From Candidatus Stahliibacteriota bacterium (lineage in GTDB: Bacteria > Hydrothermota > Tepidihabitantia > SM23-42): a stretch of 10,930 bases of DNA. The position numbers were made by a program, and so were the translations under genes. The DNA lies in assembly GCA_004376785.1 (NCBI GenBank), contig SOIY01000047.1, positions 1 to 10,930 of the forward strand, given 5' to 3'. Below, one piece after another: positions 1 to 7,131 of the stretch. Numbering within the stretch: the first letter of the stretch is position 1; every line of letters starts with the position of its first letter. The notes below the pieces were generated by a model, which saw only the letters and a list, made by a program, of their open reading frames with translations, searched no databases and had not been told where the DNA came from.

Positions 1-2
1 AC

Positions 3-3000
3 GGGGTCAATGATCCGGATGGTAAACCTGTTGTCTTAAAAGTAGCCCGTGAAAAAAAGGATGAGTATAATGAGTTGATTTCACGGGAATTCCAGATTCT
101 TGCCCAGTTCAAACATCCTAATATTGTCCCTGTTTTTGATTATGATATTACTGATGATGGCAGGGCATATTTTATTCTTGAATATATTACCGGGAAATCT
201 ATAAATAAGTGTTTTAAAGATTTTTCTGAGGATTTTATTGCGGTAATAATACAGGTTATCAATGGTCTGGGCGCATTTCATAATAAAGGGTTTATTCATA
301 GTGATTTAAAACCCGAGCATATTCTATACAATATAAATAAAAAGAAAGCAGTGCTTATTGATTTTGGGTTTGCGCAACTGCGTCTTGCAGAATCAGGTAT
401 TACTGGGCAGGATGTTAAATTGGCAGGCACTATGGGTTATATAGCACCTGAAGTAATCAAAGGTATTGGTATTGACCAGCGCAGTGATCTCTATTCACTG
501 GGTGTAATAATCTATGAAATCCTATCTGGTAAAAAGATAAAAGATACTTTTGAGCCGATAAAAGGCATACCTGAACAAATAAATAATATTATTGCCCGTT
601 TAATGTCAAAAGAGCCGGCAATAAGACCGACGATTCCTGAGCTTTATCAAATATTCAGTAAATATCTAGGTACAATTAAGGTAGAAATGCCTGAGTATCA
701 GGTTAAACTACCCCAGACCGGGTTTGTTGAGATACCGGAGATTGCAGAGAGATTATCATCTGCAAAAGCAGAGGCGATTATAATTACTGGAGATACTGGT
801 GCTGGTAAGACAAGATTATTACAGGAGATGAAATTCAGATATTTAATAAAAGGTTATTCAGTATTATTTTATTTAGCCAGAGAAAAGACCAGGTTTCATG
901 AATCCTTACAAACCTTTATACATAGTAAGAAATTAGATATTTCACATAAGGAAGACCTGGGTGCCGGTGCTCAGGCAGGTAAGTTTCAGATTTATGAAGA
1001 GATTACCGAGGATCTTATTAAATATGCAAAAGATAGAGATGTTATAATCATGGTTGATGATCTCAATGACCTTTCTGATTATGAGCTTGGTTTATTTCGT
1101 TATATTGGTTATGGTCTTAAAGATTCAAATATTTTGTTAATTGGCGCCTCGCAATCGAGTGAAAGAATAAATAATTTAGGTTTTAAGACACTTTCACTAA
1201 GACCATTTTCTGAAGATGAAACGCAAGAATTATTAGAAAAGACATTCTTTGAGATTAGCCCAGCAAAAAAGAGTACAAAATCTAAATCAATTTCTGATTT
1301 TACTCAATGGCTTCATAAAGAAAGCGGTGGTAATCCACTCTTTATTGTGGAGACATTGAAGACCCTGTATGAAAATAAAATCATCTATTATCGAGCTAAT
1401 GCATGGCACATAAAAATAGATTTACTTAAGAAGATTGTAATACCCAAAAAACTGGATGATTTATTAGAGACCCGTTTAAAAACTCTTAATGATGAAGAAT
1501 TAACAATACTAAAGATTCTTTGTCTTACTAATTATCCTTTAGAACCGTCTATTATTAGTTTAATTTTAGAATCTGATATTAATATTGGTATTGAACATTT
1601 AAAAGATTTAGGTTTATTAAAAGAAGAGATTATCAATAACAGAAGGGTAATCATAATAGCAAATCAGATACTTATTTATATAATTAAGAAAATTATAAAT
1701 AGAAAAGAAAAGCAGTTGTTATCAAAAGCTCTTATTAAAACAATAGAAAATACCTTGTCAGGGGATAAAGATTATGTACCAATTCTTGCTCAATTGTGTG
1801 ATGAAGTTAAAGAAATAAATAAGGCATACAACTATTTTCAGAGTGCTGCAGAAAATGCCGAAGCAATCTATGATTATGACGCAGCTTTGGAATATTATGA
1901 TAAACTTGCTGAATATAGCAAAAATATAAATATTAAGAAATATCCTGAATTATTGGCAAAGATTGGAGATTTAAACCGAATTCTTGGTAATAATAAACTG
2001 GCAATTGATTATTATAACAAAGCATTAAAATCTAAGACAAAAAAAATATTAACTAAGACTTATTCAGGGCTTGGTCAGATACATACAACAATGGGTAAGC
2101 ATAATGATGCAGTTGAGTATTTCCAAAAGGCAATGCAAATTATTGAACATAAAACCACAGATTATATAAAGACAGCAAATCGTTTGGGTTACGTATTAAC
2201 AAGTCTTTCAAAGTTTAAAGATGCAGAAACGATATTTAATAAATCGCTCCTTTTATCAAAAGAGATAAAGGATACCAAAACAGAGGCAAAGACATTATAT
2301 TATCAGGCAAGTATTGAATGGTTTAGAACTAATTTTGACAAAGGAATTAAAAAGGCACAACCTCTGCTGCAGTTTTGTGAAGCAAACAAACTACCAGAAG
2401 AATATGCTTTATGTGCCGATCTCCTCAGTTTGTTTTATCAACAGAAAGGTAATACAGAAAGGGCGCAGGAGTATCTTGATTATGCAATTGATGGATTTCG
2501 GCAAATAAAGCGGACTGATGGCTTGTGTACTGCGATGAATAATAAGGCGTTATTAAATTTCAGAAAAGGTGCTATTTTAAATGCAAAAGCATTATACGAA
2601 GAAGCGCTTATCCGCGGCAGGCAGATTGGGAATCGAAATGTTCAATATATTGCTTTGACTAGTCTTGCCAATATCAGTGACGATCTTGGCAGATTCGAAG
2701 ATGCGATTGTCTTCCATAAAAAATCGATTGAGATTAATCCAGATTCAGTACAATCAAATTATGCAAATTATGGCATAGCAATGGTGTTTTATAAAAAGGG
2801 TGAGATAGATAAGGCAAAGTCAATTTTTGAACAGAAATTTAAGGTAAAGAAAGAAATACTATATTATCATGGTTTAGCAATGGTTAATATGGTTATGGGA
2901 AAAATTGAACAGGCTGATGAATTTCTTAATAAAGGACTAAACCTGATCAAAACTGAAAACCCAGACATATCAACAAAGATTGAATCATTCTTAAAAGTAA

Positions 3001-4853
3001 CACAATTCTATTATGAAAAAGGCGATTTTAATAATTCTTTAAATTTTTCAAAAAAGATAATGGAATTAACAAATCCACTTAGTAAAGATCATAACATTGC
3101 CAGTGCCTTTTTAAAAATAAATAATTTCAATATTAAAAGTATCAATAAAATTGACATTATTCAGGAAACAAAAAGATTAAAGGAAATAGGTTGTATATAT
3201 GATTATGCCTATGTTAAAAAATTACAGATTGAGTCAATGATTAATACTGATATTAAGCAGGATGAAATAAAAAATATTATTGAGGAATTGAGTGCGGTTC
3301 AAGAGGTCTTTGAATCCCTGGGTGCCAATTTAGAACTCAATCGGGCTAAAAAGCTTCAAGAAAAGCTCTACCCGATTATTGTTAAGGACTATTCACAAAG
3401 AGTTATTTCAGTTCAATATCTTGAAACCTTCTCGAATCTTGCCGAGCTCATTAGCAATAATCTTGGTGATGAGGATTTTCTCCAGAATACGCTCGATTTA
3501 ATAATCCAGGCAACCAATGCTGAGCGCGGTGCATTATTCATAAAAACAGCTAAAGGCATGGAATTTAGTGCTGGCAGAGATATTGACCGTACGACAATCA
3601 AAGATGCCAGCGAACTATCCAAAACCGCAATTAAGGAAATAAACAAGGATAGAATCGTATTTTCACAGGATGCCCTATCTGACCCACAATTTAACATTAA
3701 AAAAAGTGTAATGTTAAATCAAATCCGTTCACTACTCTGTATTCCTTTATCAGTTTCTGCAAATGTCATTGGTGCAATATATCTCGATTCAAGACTCGCT
3801 ACTGGCATATTTGGTTCCCAGGATAAGAATTTTCTTTTAACCATATCCAGGATTCTTGCTTCAGTAATTGAGAAGTCGATTGCATTTCGAGCAATGACTG
3901 AGGAGAATATTCTATTAAAGACCAATATAATAAAAGAGATTGGTAGTGGTTATATGCTGGGCAAATCCAAGAAAATGAAAGGAATTTATCGATTAATAGA
4001 CAGTGTTGCTAAAACCAATTCACCTGTACTTATTCTTGGTGAAACTGGTACTGGAAAAGGTATGATTGCTCGACTTATACATATAAAGAGTAAAAGAAAA
4101 AAGCAAAAATTCCTCACAATAAATTGTGGAACAATTCCTGAGACGCTTTTAGAATCAGAACTTTTTGGTCATAAAAAAGGTTCATTCACCGGTGCAATAA
4201 ATGATAAAAAAGGATTATTAGAAGAGGCGCAAGGCGGTACTATTTTCTTAGACGAAATTACTAATACCAGTCCTTCATTCCAAGCAAAACTTCTCGAGGC
4301 GATTGAAGATAAGATAATCCGATGTGTTGGTGAAACCCAAACCCGAAAAATAGACGTTCGATTCTTATTTGCCACTAATAAAGATCTTGAAATTGAAGTG
4401 GAGGAGAATAGATTCAGAAAAGATCTATTCTATCGTATCAATGTTTTTGGTATTGAAATACCACCATTAAGGGAAAGGGTAAGCGATATTCCAGTACTTG
4501 CTAACTTCTTCTCAAATAAATGCGCTAAAGAAATGAATAAAGATATTAAAGGATTTACACCTGAAGCAATACAAAGATTAAAAGAATATTTCTGGCAAGG
4601 TAATGTTAGAGAATTGCAAAATGTTATAGAACGGGCAGTTATATTAGCAAAGGGTCAGTTAATTGCTACCCATGATTTGGGTTTTGAAAAAATAAGGGAC
4701 ACTAAGAGTATTTCTTTAAAGGAGATAAAAAAAGAGGCAATAATCGAAGCATTGAATGTGAGTAATTGGAATATTACCAAGGCAGCTAAGTACTTGGATG
4801 TAACACGCCGAACCATATATAAATATATAAAAACGTATAATATTCAACCGTAA
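3..4853 (+). CDS. Giant Ser/Thr kinase-ATPase-TPR-GAF-sigma-54 activator fusion (5' partial)
   Basis: Multi-domain cytoplasmic regulator. The frame is open from base 3, and bases 3-74 still encode kinase sequence (VVLKVAR, the ATP-binding Lys at 39-41), so the gene starts upstream of the window and the TTG at 75 is not its start. Numbering residues from base 3 (1616 visible): kinase to about 217, with catalytic Asp101 in an HSD motif (HRD variant), DFG at 120 and APE at 148; the glycine loop is off the edge. A STAND/AAA_16-like ATPase follows (Walker A GDTGAGKT 263-270, Walker B DD 352-353), then a winged-helix-like stretch (about 484-525), TPR-type helical repeats (about 598-1130), GAF (1137-1297), sigma-54 AAA+ (Walker A GETGTGKG at 1346, GSFTGA at 1393, LDE at 1417, arginine finger region at 1470) and a Fis-type HTH (1569-1616). 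The AAA+ domain should remodel RNA polymerase-sigma-54. The signal sensed is unknown. Likely target: the promoter at 5046. Confidence 0.93.
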   Translation, partial: GVNDPDGKPVVLKVAREKKDEYNELISREFQILAQFKHPNIVPVFDYDITDDGRAYFILEYITGKSINKCFKDFSEDFIAVIIQVINGLGAFHNKGFIHSDLKPEHILYNINKKKAVLIDFGFAQLRLAESGITGQDVKLAGTMGYIAPEVIKGIGIDQRSDLYSLGVIIYEILSGKKIKDTFEPIKGIPEQINNIIARLMSKEPAIRPTIPELYQIFSKYLGTIKVEMPEYQVKLPQTGFVEIPEIAERLSSAKAEAIIITGDTGAGKTRLLQEMKFRYLIKGYSVLFYLAREKTRFHESLQTFIHSKKLDISHKEDLGAGAQAGKFQIYEEITEDLIKYAKDRDVIIMVDDLNDLSDYELGLFRYIGYGLKDSNILLIGASQSSERINNLGFKTLSLRPFSEDETQELLEKTFFEISPAKKSTKSKSISDFTQWLHKESGGNPLFIVETLKTLYENKIIYYRANAWHIKIDLLKKIVIPKKLDDLLETRLKTLNDEELTILKILCLTNYPLEPSIISLILESDINIGIEHLKDLGLLKEEIINNRRVIIIANQILIYIIKKIINRKEKQLLSKALIKTIENTLSGDKDYVPILAQLCDEVKEINKAYNYFQSAAENAEAIYDYDAALEYYDKLAEYSKNINIKKYPELLAKIGDLNRILGNNKLAIDYYNKALKSKTKKILTKTYSGLGQIHTTMGKHNDAVEYFQKAMQIIEHKTTDYIKTANRLGYVLTSLSKFKDAETIFNKSLLLSKEIKDTKTEAKTLYYQASIEWFRTNFDKGIKKAQPLLQFCEANKLPEEYALCADLLSLFYQQKGNTERAQEYLDYAIDGFRQIKRTDGLCTAMNNKALLNFRKGAILNAKALYEEALIRGRQIGNRNVQYIALTSLANISDDLGRFEDAIVFHKKSIEINPDSVQSNYANYGIAMVFYKKGEIDKAKSIFEQKFKVKKEILYYHGLAMVNMVMGKIEQADEFLNKGLNLIKTENPDISTKIESFLKVTQFYYEKGDFNNSLNFSKKIMELTNPLSKDHNIASAFLKINNFNIKSINKIDIIQETKRLKEIGCIYDYAYVKKLQIESMINTDIKQDEIKNIIEELSAVQEVFESLGANLELNRAKKLQEKLYPIIVKDYSQRVISVQYLETFSNLAELISNNLGDEDFLQNTLDLIIQATNAERGALFIKTAKGMEFSAGRDIDRTTIKDASELSKTAIKEINKDRIVFSQDALSDPQFNIKKSVMLNQIRSLLCIPLSVSANVIGAIYLDSRLATGIFGSQDKNFLLTISRILASVIEKSIAFRAMTEENILLKTNIIKEIGSGYMLGKSKKMKGIYRLIDSVAKTNSPVLILGETGTGKGMIARLIHIKSKRKKQKFLTINCGTIPETLLESELFGHKKGSFTGAINDKKGLLEEAQGGTIFLDEITNTSPSFQAKLLEAIEDKIIRCVGETQTRKIDVRFLFATNKDLEIEVEENRFRKDLFYRINVFGIEIPPLRERVSDIPVLANFFSNKCAKEMNKDIKGFTPEAIQRLKEYFWQGNVRELQNVIERAVILAKGQLIATHDLGFEKIRDTKSISLKEIKKEAIIEALNVSNWNITKAAKYLDVTRRTIYKYIKTYNIQP

Positions 4854-4894
4854 AATTAGAAAAGAGCAATAAAAAACTTTAAAATTTGAACAAA

Positions 4895-4913
4895 ATGTAT
4901 ACAAAGTATACAT
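4895..4913. promoter_or_regulatory. Upstream activator dyad 1
   Basis: Perfect inverted repeat ATGTATAC-AAA-GTATACAT. The core TGTATACAAAGTATACA has the form TGT-N11-ACA, like the dyads bound by Fis-type HTH domains of sigma-54 activators. Its centre (4904) lies 169 bp upstream of the inferred transcription start, a normal enhancer distance. The gene just before it encodes such an activator, so it is the obvious candidate binder (inference). Confidence 0.65.
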
Positions 4914-4965
4914 CAATCTTCTGGCAGACGCAATATTGACAATGATTTACCAATACTTGCAAAAA

Positions 4966-4982
4966 CGTATACTTTTTACACA
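4966..4982 (-). promoter_or_regulatory. Upstream activator dyad 2
   Basis: Read on the minus strand this is TGTGTAAAAAGTATACG, matching dyad 1 at 14 of 17 positions. Its centre (4974) is 70 bp from that of dyad 1 and 99 bp upstream of the inferred start. Paired sites at this distance are typical where an enhancer-binding activator oligomerises on DNA. This site is the weaker of the two because one arm is imperfect. Confidence 0.5.
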
Positions 4983-5045
4983 TTTTAAGACCCGAAAAAT
5001 TCCTTAACTTTTAATGAATATCTTGATATCTCAAGAGAAATAAGT

Positions 5046-5062
5046 CTGGCACGGATTTTGCT
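5046..5062 (+). promoter_or_regulatory. Sigma-54 (-24/-12) promoter
   Basis: CTGGCACGGATTTTGCT fits every fixed position of the sigma-54 consensus YTGGCACGRNNNTTGCW, with GG at 5048-5049 and GC at 5060-5061 separated by the required 10 bases. The predicted transcription start is near 5073, giving a leader of about 17 nt that holds just the GGAGG ribosome site of the peptide gene. Transcription from such promoters needs an AAA+ activator, and one is encoded immediately upstream. Confidence 0.9.
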
Positions 5063-5089
5063 ATTTAAAACAGCAGAATGGAGGTAAGA

Positions 5090-5287
5090 ATGAAGAAAAT
5101 TTTAACATATCTACTAATAATCCTTATCTTTGGCGGCATTTTTGGCGTTATGGTCCAAAGTGCTAATAACAGCATAAAAGAGGATGCTCCAGTAATCAGT
5201 TCAGTTCTTGAGTTTATTGGTCCAGCAGTTGCCTATGCTGATTCATTTTTTGGCCCTGCAAGTCCTGACCCGCCACCAAAAGAATAG
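5090..5287 (+). CDS. Small exported or membrane peptide (65 aa), sigma-54 driven
   Basis: I do not recognise a family. The ATG at 5090 is chosen because GGAGG (5080-5084) sits 5 bases before it; an in-frame ATG at 5078 overlaps that site. The protein begins with MKK and a hydrophobic helix (about residues 4-22), a signal peptide or single membrane anchor. A polar stretch follows, then a second mildly hydrophobic segment ending in AVAYA (46-50) and the tail DSFFGPASPDPPPKE (51-65). AYA before Asp51 resembles a signal-peptidase AxA site but lies far from the N-terminal helix; VQS/A near residues 22-25 is an alternative. It is the first gene of the sigma-54 operon, 16 nt before the Sm-like gene. 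It could be a secreted signal, a small membrane regulator or an envelope peptide; the sequence does not decide. Confidence 0.75.
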   Translation: MKKILTYLLIILIFGGIFGVMVQSANNSIKEDAPVISSVLEFIGPAVAYADSFFGPASPDPPPKE

Positions 5288-5303
5288 TAAAGGAGGATTT
5301 AAA

Positions 5304-5498
5304 ATGAAATCATCACATCTTTACGAAGTCAAAATGCTTGATGGTACTCGATACAAAGGTGAAATTGCATACAAGGATGAAAAAATGGTTGTGCTGAAAT
5401 TAAATCAAAAACCCCCGATACATAAATTACGCCTTTTTTATAATGGCATTCTTTCGATTCGCGAACTGGGCTGGCAAAGAGTCTATGCATTTAAATAA
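5304..5498 (+). CDS. Small Sm/Hfq-like protein (64 aa)
   Basis: The start at ATG 5304 follows a strong AAAGGAGG (5289-5296) by 7 bases; longer in-frame starts lie inside the peptide gene and have no such site. The protein reads as a short beta-barrel. Residues 7-22 (YEVKMLDGTRYKGEIA) resemble the Sm1 motif, with a hydrophobic strand, DG and a following conserved Gly. KMVVLKLN resembles the third strand, and LFYNGILSIRE sits where Hfq has its Sm2 YKHAIS segment. Compared with Hfq it lacks most of the N-terminal helix, and the KH pair is replaced by NG. An RNA-binding role is therefore an inference from pattern; another SH3-like small barrel is possible. It is co-transcribed with the peptide gene and followed at once by a hairpin. 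Confidence 0.7.
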   Translation: MKSSHLYEVKMLDGTRYKGEIAYKDEKMVVLKLNQKPPIHKLRLFYNGILSIRELGWQRVYAFK

Positions 5499-5504
5499 AA
5501 TTTT

Positions 5505-5541
5505 AACGGCCTCGCCTTTGTCTACATAAGACGAGGCCGTT
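5505..5541 (+). terminator. GC-rich hairpin ending the sigma-54 operon
   Basis: AACGGCCTCG (5505-5514) pairs perfectly with CGAGGCCGTT (5532-5541). The 17-nt loop can pair further (CTT with AAG, TGT with ACA). It begins 6 bases after the Sm-like stop codon. The T-tract is just TTT before ACTCTAT, so termination may be partial. The next gene starts 14 bases later, which makes it a possible attenuator or RNA-end protector. Confidence 0.65.
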
Positions 5542-5555
5542 TACTCTATAGAATA

Positions 5556-6896
5556 ATGCAGCTAATAATTATTGCCGCAATGATAATTCAAATAATTGCT
5601 GCGATTTTTGCCATAAATTATTATCTTAAAAATCTACCTTACATTGCCCTATCCTTTATCACATTTGCACTTATAATTTTGTTAATCCAAAATATTAACA
5701 TCACTCAATTATCACCATTGACTGACATGATGATGTTCATAATAAGCATTCTAATGTTAATTAGCATCGTATTTACTCTAAAAATAACTTCTCAATTTAA
5801 TCAGAAAGATAAACAACTAAAATCCTTAGAGGATATTGATCGGGCAATGCTTTCAAGCTTAAGCCATAAAGGGGTAATGAATGCCATTGTTAATAAACTA
5901 AATACTGCCCTTGATGTTGATGCTACGGCAGTCTTAACATTCACCAGAAATAATAGTAAAAAACTGAACATTTTTGCCACCAATAATCTGAGTGCAAAAA
6001 TTCAAGAATCTATCCAGTCCAAGAGTAATGGTTTTATATCATCAGTAATTGACAATCGAAAACCTTTGGTCATTACCAAAATTGATGATGATGAAGAAGA
6101 GGGTTTTTTAAAAACACTTAGGACTGAAGGATTCCTCTCTTATATGGCTATGTCTATTATAAAAAATGGAATGCCAATAGGCGCTTTAACACTTTATTCT
6201 GAGAAGCCAAGACGATATACAAGAAAAGAGATAGAATTTATCAATGCGATAACCAGTCAGATAGGAATAGCATTGGATCGTGCGCAACTAATCGAAAGAA
6301 TCCAGGAAACGAGCTTTGAATCAGTACGTGCCCTTGTTGAGGCGATTGAACTTAGGGATCCATATACCAGGGGACATTCAATCCAGGTTTCCGAATTATC
6401 CGTCAAAATTGCTCAGGATATGGAATTTACTGAAAGGGAATTAAAATTAATCAAATTTGCTGGATTGCTTCATGATGTTGGAAAGATTGCAATACCCGAG
6501 GCAATTCTTCAAAAAACTGATCCGTTGACTCAAGAGGAACGGACTATAATCCAGAAACATCCAGAACATAGTGCCAAAATAGTAGAGCCGATCCGTGATC
6601 TCAGATCCATTCAGAACTGGATATTACATCATCATGAAAGATGGGATGGTAAAGGCTATCCTGCGCGCAGAGAAGGAAAAGAAACTCCTTTACAATCAAG
6701 AATACTCGCTGTTTGCGATACATACTCAGCAATGATTGGAGAACGGCCATATCGTGCAAGTTTCACTGACGAACAAGCGAAAAGAGAAATAAAAAGTGTC
6801 TCAGGAACACAACTCGATCCTAAGATTGTAGATATCTTCTTAAATTCAAATGCAAACGAGGTATCAGTGAGTAAAAACATCAGGAGGGAAACCTGA
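5556..6896 (+). CDS. Membrane-anchored GAF/HD-GYP phosphodiesterase
   Basis: A 446-aa protein expected to hydrolyse cyclic di-GMP. The N-terminus has about three membrane helices (residues 1-80), followed by a GAF-type sensor domain (about 90-245) and an HD-GYP domain (about 255-435). The diagnostic residues are present: RDPYTRGH in the first helix, HD at 306-307 in HDVGKI, HHH at 358-360, GYP at 367-369 in DGKGYP, and a later CDTYSAM Asp. HxxRV is changed to HSIQV, a mild difference. The protein should be an inner-membrane enzyme with its catalytic part in the cytoplasm. The ATG at 5556 has no good ribosome site, and the in-frame ATG at 5580 is no better, so the start is uncertain. Its own promoter is not visible; it may rely on read-through of the hairpin before it. 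cGAMP, used by a few HD-GYP enzymes, is a less likely substrate. Confidence 0.9.
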   Translation: MQLIIIAAMIIQIIAAIFAINYYLKNLPYIALSFITFALIILLIQNINITQLSPLTDMMMFIISILMLISIVFTLKITSQFNQKDKQLKSLEDIDRAMLSSLSHKGVMNAIVNKLNTALDVDATAVLTFTRNNSKKLNIFATNNLSAKIQESIQSKSNGFISSVIDNRKPLVITKIDDDEEEGFLKTLRTEGFLSYMAMSIIKNGMPIGALTLYSEKPRRYTRKEIEFINAITSQIGIALDRAQLIERIQETSFESVRALVEAIELRDPYTRGHSIQVSELSVKIAQDMEFTERELKLIKFAGLLHDVGKIAIPEAILQKTDPLTQEERTIIQKHPEHSAKIVEPIRDLRSIQNWILHHHERWDGKGYPARREGKETPLQSRILAVCDTYSAMIGERPYRASFTDEQAKREIKSVSGTQLDPKIVDIFLNSNANEVSVSKNIRRET

Positions 6897-6931
6897 TAGA
6901 GAGGGCGATAAGGTACCCGTATTTTCTTCTT

Positions 6932-6963
6932 AAGGAAGCTGGATACATATATCCAGCTTCCTT
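6932..6963 (+). terminator. Strong hairpin terminator after the HD-GYP gene
   Basis: A 14-bp perfect stem, AAGGAAGCTGGATA (6932-6945) with TATCCAGCTTCCTT (6950-6963), encloses a 4-nt loop. A T-rich but interrupted tract (GATTTCTTTTCCTTTC) follows. It lies 36 bases after the HD-GYP stop codon and separates that unit from the pilus-signalling operon. Confidence 0.8.
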
Positions 6964-6994
6964 GATTTCTTTTCCTTTCAGTAGAATTACTCAA

Positions 6995-7024
6995 TTGACA
7001 TTTTTTTTTAATATACTTTATTAA
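6995..7024 (+). promoter_or_regulatory. Candidate housekeeping promoter for the histidine kinase operon
   Basis: An exact TTGACA (6995-7000) is followed after 18 bases by TATTAA (7019-7024), a 4/6 match to TATAAT. A T9 run lies in the spacer. It falls in the gap after the terminator and about 110 bases before the kinase start. The -10 match is modest and the region is very AT-rich, so the call is tentative. Confidence 0.35.
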
Positions 7025-7068
7025 ATTATTATAAAATATGACCAATAACATGGTAAGCAGGGGCAACT

Positions 7069-7092
7069 ACAGTTTTAGAGAAACTAAACTGT
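7069..7092 (+). promoter_or_regulatory. Leader hairpin or operator dyad upstream of the histidine kinase
   Basis: ACAGTTT (7069-7075) pairs with AAACTGT (7086-7092). The stem extends by AG/CT past a single-base bulge around an AGAAA loop. A second short dyad, ACATA-A-TATGT, follows at 7094-7104. If the promoter at 6995 is right, these lie in the 5' leader. No T-tract follows, so this is not a terminator. Role unknown. Confidence 0.3.
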
Positions 7093-7131
7093 TACATAAT
7101 ATGTTCATTCATACAACAAAGGTAAAAAAAT

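Noticed and set aside
75..77. TTG as the start of the giant regulator
   Set aside because: The same frame is open to the left edge and encodes recognisable kinase residues, including the VLK lysine, so the protein begins outside the window.
4922..4941. TGGCAGACG...TTGACA as a second sigma-54 promoter, or TTGACA as a sigma-70 -35 box
   Set aside because: The GG to TTG spacing is wrong for sigma-54, and no acceptable -10 hexamer lies 16-18 bases after TTGACA.
5208..5303. Upstream in-frame ATG at 5208 extending the Sm-like protein by 32 residues
   Set aside because: The extension lies inside the peptide gene in another frame, while a strong AAAGGAGG precedes ATG 5304 at proper spacing.
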